A stretch of DNA of 64,000 bases, taken from Alphaproteobacteria bacterium (lineage in GTDB: Bacteria > Myxococcota_A > UBA796 > GCA-2862545). Positions within the stretch are counted from its first letter, which is position 1. The number at the start of each line of letters is the position of its first letter. A model generated the notes under the pieces. The model searched no databases, was not told the DNA's origin, and worked only from the letters and a program-made list of their open reading frames with translations. This document shows, piece after piece, positions 61,140 through 64,000 of the stretch. Where the stretch lies: the NCBI GenBank assembly GCA_020632875.1, contig JACKET010000011.1, positions 1-64,000 on the forward strand, read 5' to 3'. The position numbers and the translations under genes were made by a program.

Positions 61140-61411
61140 AGGCGGTGCACGTCTACGTGACGGGGCGCGTCCAGGGCGTGTGGTACCGCGCGTCGACCCA
61201 GCGCGAGGCCCAGCACAAAGGGCTCGCCGGCTGGGTGCGCAACCGCCGCGACGGCCGTGTCGAGGCGTGGTTCGAGGGGGATGCCGCGGCCGTCGACGCG
61301 CTGGTGCGCTGGTGCCACGAGGGGCCCGAGCTCGCGCGGGTGTTCGACGTCGAGGTGGCGGCGGTCGAGCCCGAGGGCTTCCGGGACTTCGAGGTGCGCG
61401 CGACGGTCTGA
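61136..61411 (+). CDS. acyP: Acylphosphatase
   Basis: The 91-residue protein is a complete acylphosphatase: VYVTGRVQGVWYRASTQREA holds the phosphate-binding loop G-R-V-Q-G-V-W-Y-R with the catalytic Arg, and LAGWVRNRRDGRVEAWFEGD holds the catalytic Asn in G-W-V-R-N and the following D/E-G-x-V-E. It hydrolyses carboxyl-phosphate bonds (acetyl phosphate, 1,3-bisphosphoglycerate). The length is normal for the family. It overlaps the GNAT gene by four bases; a direct functional link is not evident. Confidence 0.95.
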   Translation: MKAVHVYVTGRVQGVWYRASTQREAQHKGLAGWVRNRRDGRVEAWFEGDAAAVDALVRWCHEGPELARVFDVEVAAVEPEGFRDFEVRATV

Positions 61412-61438
61412 GCGCAGACGGGCGGCCCGTCTCCGGCG

Positions 61439-61444
61439 TAGGAT
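61439..61444 (+). promoter_or_regulatory. -10-like hexamer TAGGAT
   Basis: TAGGAT lies 26 nt before TTG 61471; a GGAG at 61461-61464 acts as ribosome binding site between them, giving a short leader. Confidence 0.35.
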
Positions 61445-61470
61445 GCGGCAGAGCGCCCCTGGAGCCCGCC

Positions 61471-62877
61471 TTGCTGATCCTGCTGTCCCTCGCCCGCGCG
61501 CAGTCCATCCAGAACCCGGGTTTCGAGACCGGTGACTTCACGTCGTGGAGCCCGTACGGCGATCCGGCCGTCGTGGTGGGCACGAATCCGTTCGAGGGCG
61601 CGTTCCACGCGTCCCTGTCGCTCCAGGCGCCGAACAGCTTCGTGCAGGCGGGCGTGTACCAGGACGTTCCGGGCATCCCGGCCGCCAACTTCGTCCGCGT
61701 GTCGACCTGGGTGTACCGCCCGTCGAGCGACCCGTTCGGCGACTGCCTGCCCGACAACGCGTTCGAGCTGATCCTCGAGGAGCTGGGGCCGACGGGGTTC
61801 GTCCGGATCCTCCGCAGCTACTCGAACCCAGGCAGCCTGCCGACCGACACGTGGCAGTGCCTCGAGTTCGACCTGCAGGCCGCGCCGACGGTCGACACGG
61901 TGCGGCCGGGGCTCCTCCTGTCCGACTACAGCGGGCGTGTCGGGGGCACCGCGTTCGTCGACGCCTTCCTGCTCGAGGTCTCGCCGACCCCGTTCCTCAC
62001 CCCGGCCTGTCCGCCTCAGCCCGACCTGTGCCTCGTCGACACCGCCGGCGACACGGGCCTCGCCGACACCGACATCTCGATTCCCACGGCCGACACGGGC
62101 GGAGACGCCGATACCGACGCGGACTCCGACGCCGACACGGATGCGGACACCGACGCGGACTCCGATGCCGATACCGACGCGGACGCCGACACGGATGCCG
62201 ACTCCGATACCGATGCGGACACCGACTCCGACACGGATGCCGACTCCGATACCGACGCGGACACCGACTCCGACACGGACGCCGACTCCGATACCGACGC
62301 GGACACCGACTCCGACACGGATGCCGACTCCGATACCGACGCGGACACCGACTCCGACACGGATGCCGACTCCGATACCGACGCGGACACCGACTCCGAT
62401 ACGGATGCGGACTCCGATACCGACGCGGACACCGACTCCGACACGGATGCGGACACCGACTCCGATACCGACGCGGACACCGACGCGGACACCGACTCCG
62501 ATACCGACGCGGACACCGACTCCGACACGGATGCGGACACCGACTCCGACACGGATGCGGATACCGACTCCGACACGGATGCGGACACCGATTCCGACAC
62601 GGATGCGGACACCGACTCCGACACGGATGCGGACACGGACTCCGACGCCGATGCGGACACCGACTCCGACGCGGACACCGATGCCGACGCGGACGTGGAC
62701 GTGGATGTCGACGTGGACGCCGATGCCGACTCCGATGCGGATGCCGACGCCGACACCGACGAGGAGGACCCGGACAAGGAGTGTGGCTGCACGACCGGCG
62801 CGGCCGCGCCCTGGGCCGGGCTGATCGCAGGGCTCGTGGCGCTCGGACGCCGGCGGCAGCACCCACACTCCAGGTGA
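61471..62877 (+). CDS. Secreted protein with carbohydrate-binding-like domain, long DTD repeat and MYXO-CTERM-like tail
   Basis: TTG 61471 is chosen because it follows GGAG by 6 nt and opens a signal peptide (LLILLSLARAQS). Residues about 12-170 form a beta-sandwich of the CBM/discoidin kind: NPGFETGDFTSWSPYGDPAV, AFHASLSLQAPNSFVQAGVY, STWVYRPSSDPFGDCLPDNA and VGGTAFVDAFLLEVSPTPFL. A short Cys-containing link leads to about 220 residues consisting almost only of D, T, S and A (bases 62100-62760). The protein ends KECGCTTGAAAPWAGLIAGL then VALGRRRQ, a MYXO-CTERM-like tail. The architecture suggests a surface adhesin or glycan-binding protein on a long acidic stalk. Confidence 0.82.
   Translation: MLILLSLARAQSIQNPGFETGDFTSWSPYGDPAVVVGTNPFEGAFHASLSLQAPNSFVQAGVYQDVPGIPAANFVRVSTWVYRPSSDPFGDCLPDNAFELILEELGPTGFVRILRSYSNPGSLPTDTWQCLEFDLQAAPTVDTVRPGLLLSDYSGRVGGTAFVDAFLLEVSPTPFLTPACPPQPDLCLVDTAGDTGLADTDISIPTADTGGDADTDADSDADTDADTDADSDADTDADADTDADSDTDADTDSDTDADSDTDADTDSDTDADSDTDADTDSDTDADSDTDADTDSDTDADSDTDADTDSDTDADSDTDADTDSDTDADTDSDTDADTDADTDSDTDADTDSDTDADTDSDTDADTDSDTDADTDSDTDADTDSDTDADTDSDADADTDSDADTDADADVDVDVDVDADADSDADADADTDEEDPDKECGCTTGAAAPWAGLIAGLVALGRRRQHPHSR
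62197..62652 (+). repeat. Tandem repeat: 42-bp units then 24-bp units
   Basis: Six 42-bp units begin at 62197, 62239, 62281, 62323, 62365 and 62407, each encoding ADSDTDADTDSDTD with one or two base differences. After a transition, five 24-bp units run at 62533, 62557, 62581, 62605 and 62629, encoding ADTDSDTD with small changes. Low divergence suggests recent expansion. Confidence 0.88.
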
Positions 62878-62911
62878 TGACGACGGGCTCCGTGTCCCTC
62901 CCGTCCTCCGA

Positions 62912-63007
62912 TCCTCCGTGCTGAGAGATCGACTGGCGGTGGGGCGCTCTGTGATGGGGCGTTCGGAGACCGGGGCGCTCCGGGTCGCGTTCTCTCAGCA
63001 CGGAGGA
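62912..63007. repeat. Perfect 17-bp inverted repeat in a 364-bp intergenic region
   Basis: TCCTCCGTGCTGAGAGA (62912-62928) and TCTCTCAGCACGGAGGA (62991-63007) are exact reverse complements, 62 nt apart. The second arm leads into CGGAGG-rich direct repeats (63001-63032: ACGCGGAGGGACGGAGGGCA). The rest of 62878-63241 shows no gene. It may be a terminator-like or REP-like element. Confidence 0.75.
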
Positions 63008-63241
63008 CGCGGAGGGACGGAGGGCACGGAGGTTCTGGATGAACGCGCACGCTCGGTCGGGGCCGCGGGGGCCTGGAACCCCACCTGGGCCTCGAGCTCC
63101 CCAGAGCACCCGTCGGCCCGCGGTGCACCACCTGGCTTTCGGGGACCGACCAGCGCTCGGGCCACGACGACGGACTCCCCTGGTGATGGTCGCGGAGCGA
63201 TCGGCTCGCTAAGACGCCAGGCATTCCACCAGGAGTTGCCC

Positions 63242-64000
<759 letters not shown>

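Noticed and set aside
61180..61470. N-terminal extension of the DTD-repeat protein upstream of TTG 61471
   Set aside because: It overlaps acylphosphatase out of phase, is Arg-rich and would bury the signal peptide.
62197..62652. CRISPR-like or satellite array
   Set aside because: Repeats are contiguous, in frame and coding for an Asp-rich stalk, with no spacers.

Overview
The window is very GC rich, densely packed, and reads as a Myxococcota (former Deltaproteobacteria) chromosome. The signs are: four proteins ending in a Cys-containing motif, a hydrophobic segment and an Arg cluster (MYXO-CTERM-like tails: 30591-32174, 32248-32484, 40151-42577, 61471-62877); MopE-type metal-binding repeats; secreted proteins with long Asp/Thr/Ser/Ala (DTDADSD) stretches; many Hanks-type Ser/Thr kinases fused to other sensory domains; and many small lipoproteins. 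No rRNA, tRNA, CRISPR array, prophage or plasmid genes were seen. The taxon call is inference from gene content.

Layout. 1-10.6 kb: partial wax-ester synthase/DGAT-like acyltransferase, DUF6544 protein, M1 metallopeptidase, beta-propeller-like protein, TerB-like and TPM proteins, DUF4336 and DUF2797 proteins, alpha/beta hydrolase and a TIGR02996 protein. 10.6-22.1 kb: a signalling island with a DUF5939-pseudocyclase-kinase fusion, facing an overlapping three-gene operon (histidine kinase with two receivers; GAF plus cyclase-like protein; Ser/Thr kinase plus FGE-sulfatase domain), then a possible beta-carbonic-anhydrase relative and a second histidine kinase. 22.1-34.5 kb: methyltransferase, cell-surface lipoproteins, FG-GAP protein, adenine deaminase, beta-helix surface protein, a His-containing membrane protein and a luciferase-like oxidoreductase. 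34.5-44.7 kb: histidine kinase, a giant repeat/OmpA surface protein, a MopE-type beta-helix protein and a kinase. 44.7-51.4 kb: two MFS permeases, YaeQ, a REP-associated transposase beside two REP-like units, a membrane protein and a thioredoxin-like protein. 51.4-64 kb: GAF protein, WD40-type kinase divergent from a sigma/anti-sigma pair, UPF0145, BioY and two unknown genes (all four frameshifted), sulfatase, GNAT, acylphosphatase, a DTD-repeat surface protein and an M16 peptidase running off the end.

Two short regions (about 39.78-41.82 kb and 56.5-59.1 kb) carry many single-base frame changes while recognisable motifs survive in successive frames. This looks more like local consensus error than old pseudogenes. 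Genes there were reconstructed across frames and marked accordingly.

Across the window a TAGRAT-like -10 hexamer repeatedly sits only 4-8 nt before a start codon, which suggests that leaderless transcription is common in this organism. The most unusual content is the 11.0-22.1 kb island, where degenerate nucleotide-cyclase domains are coupled to kinases, and the REP-like pair beside its likely transposase.
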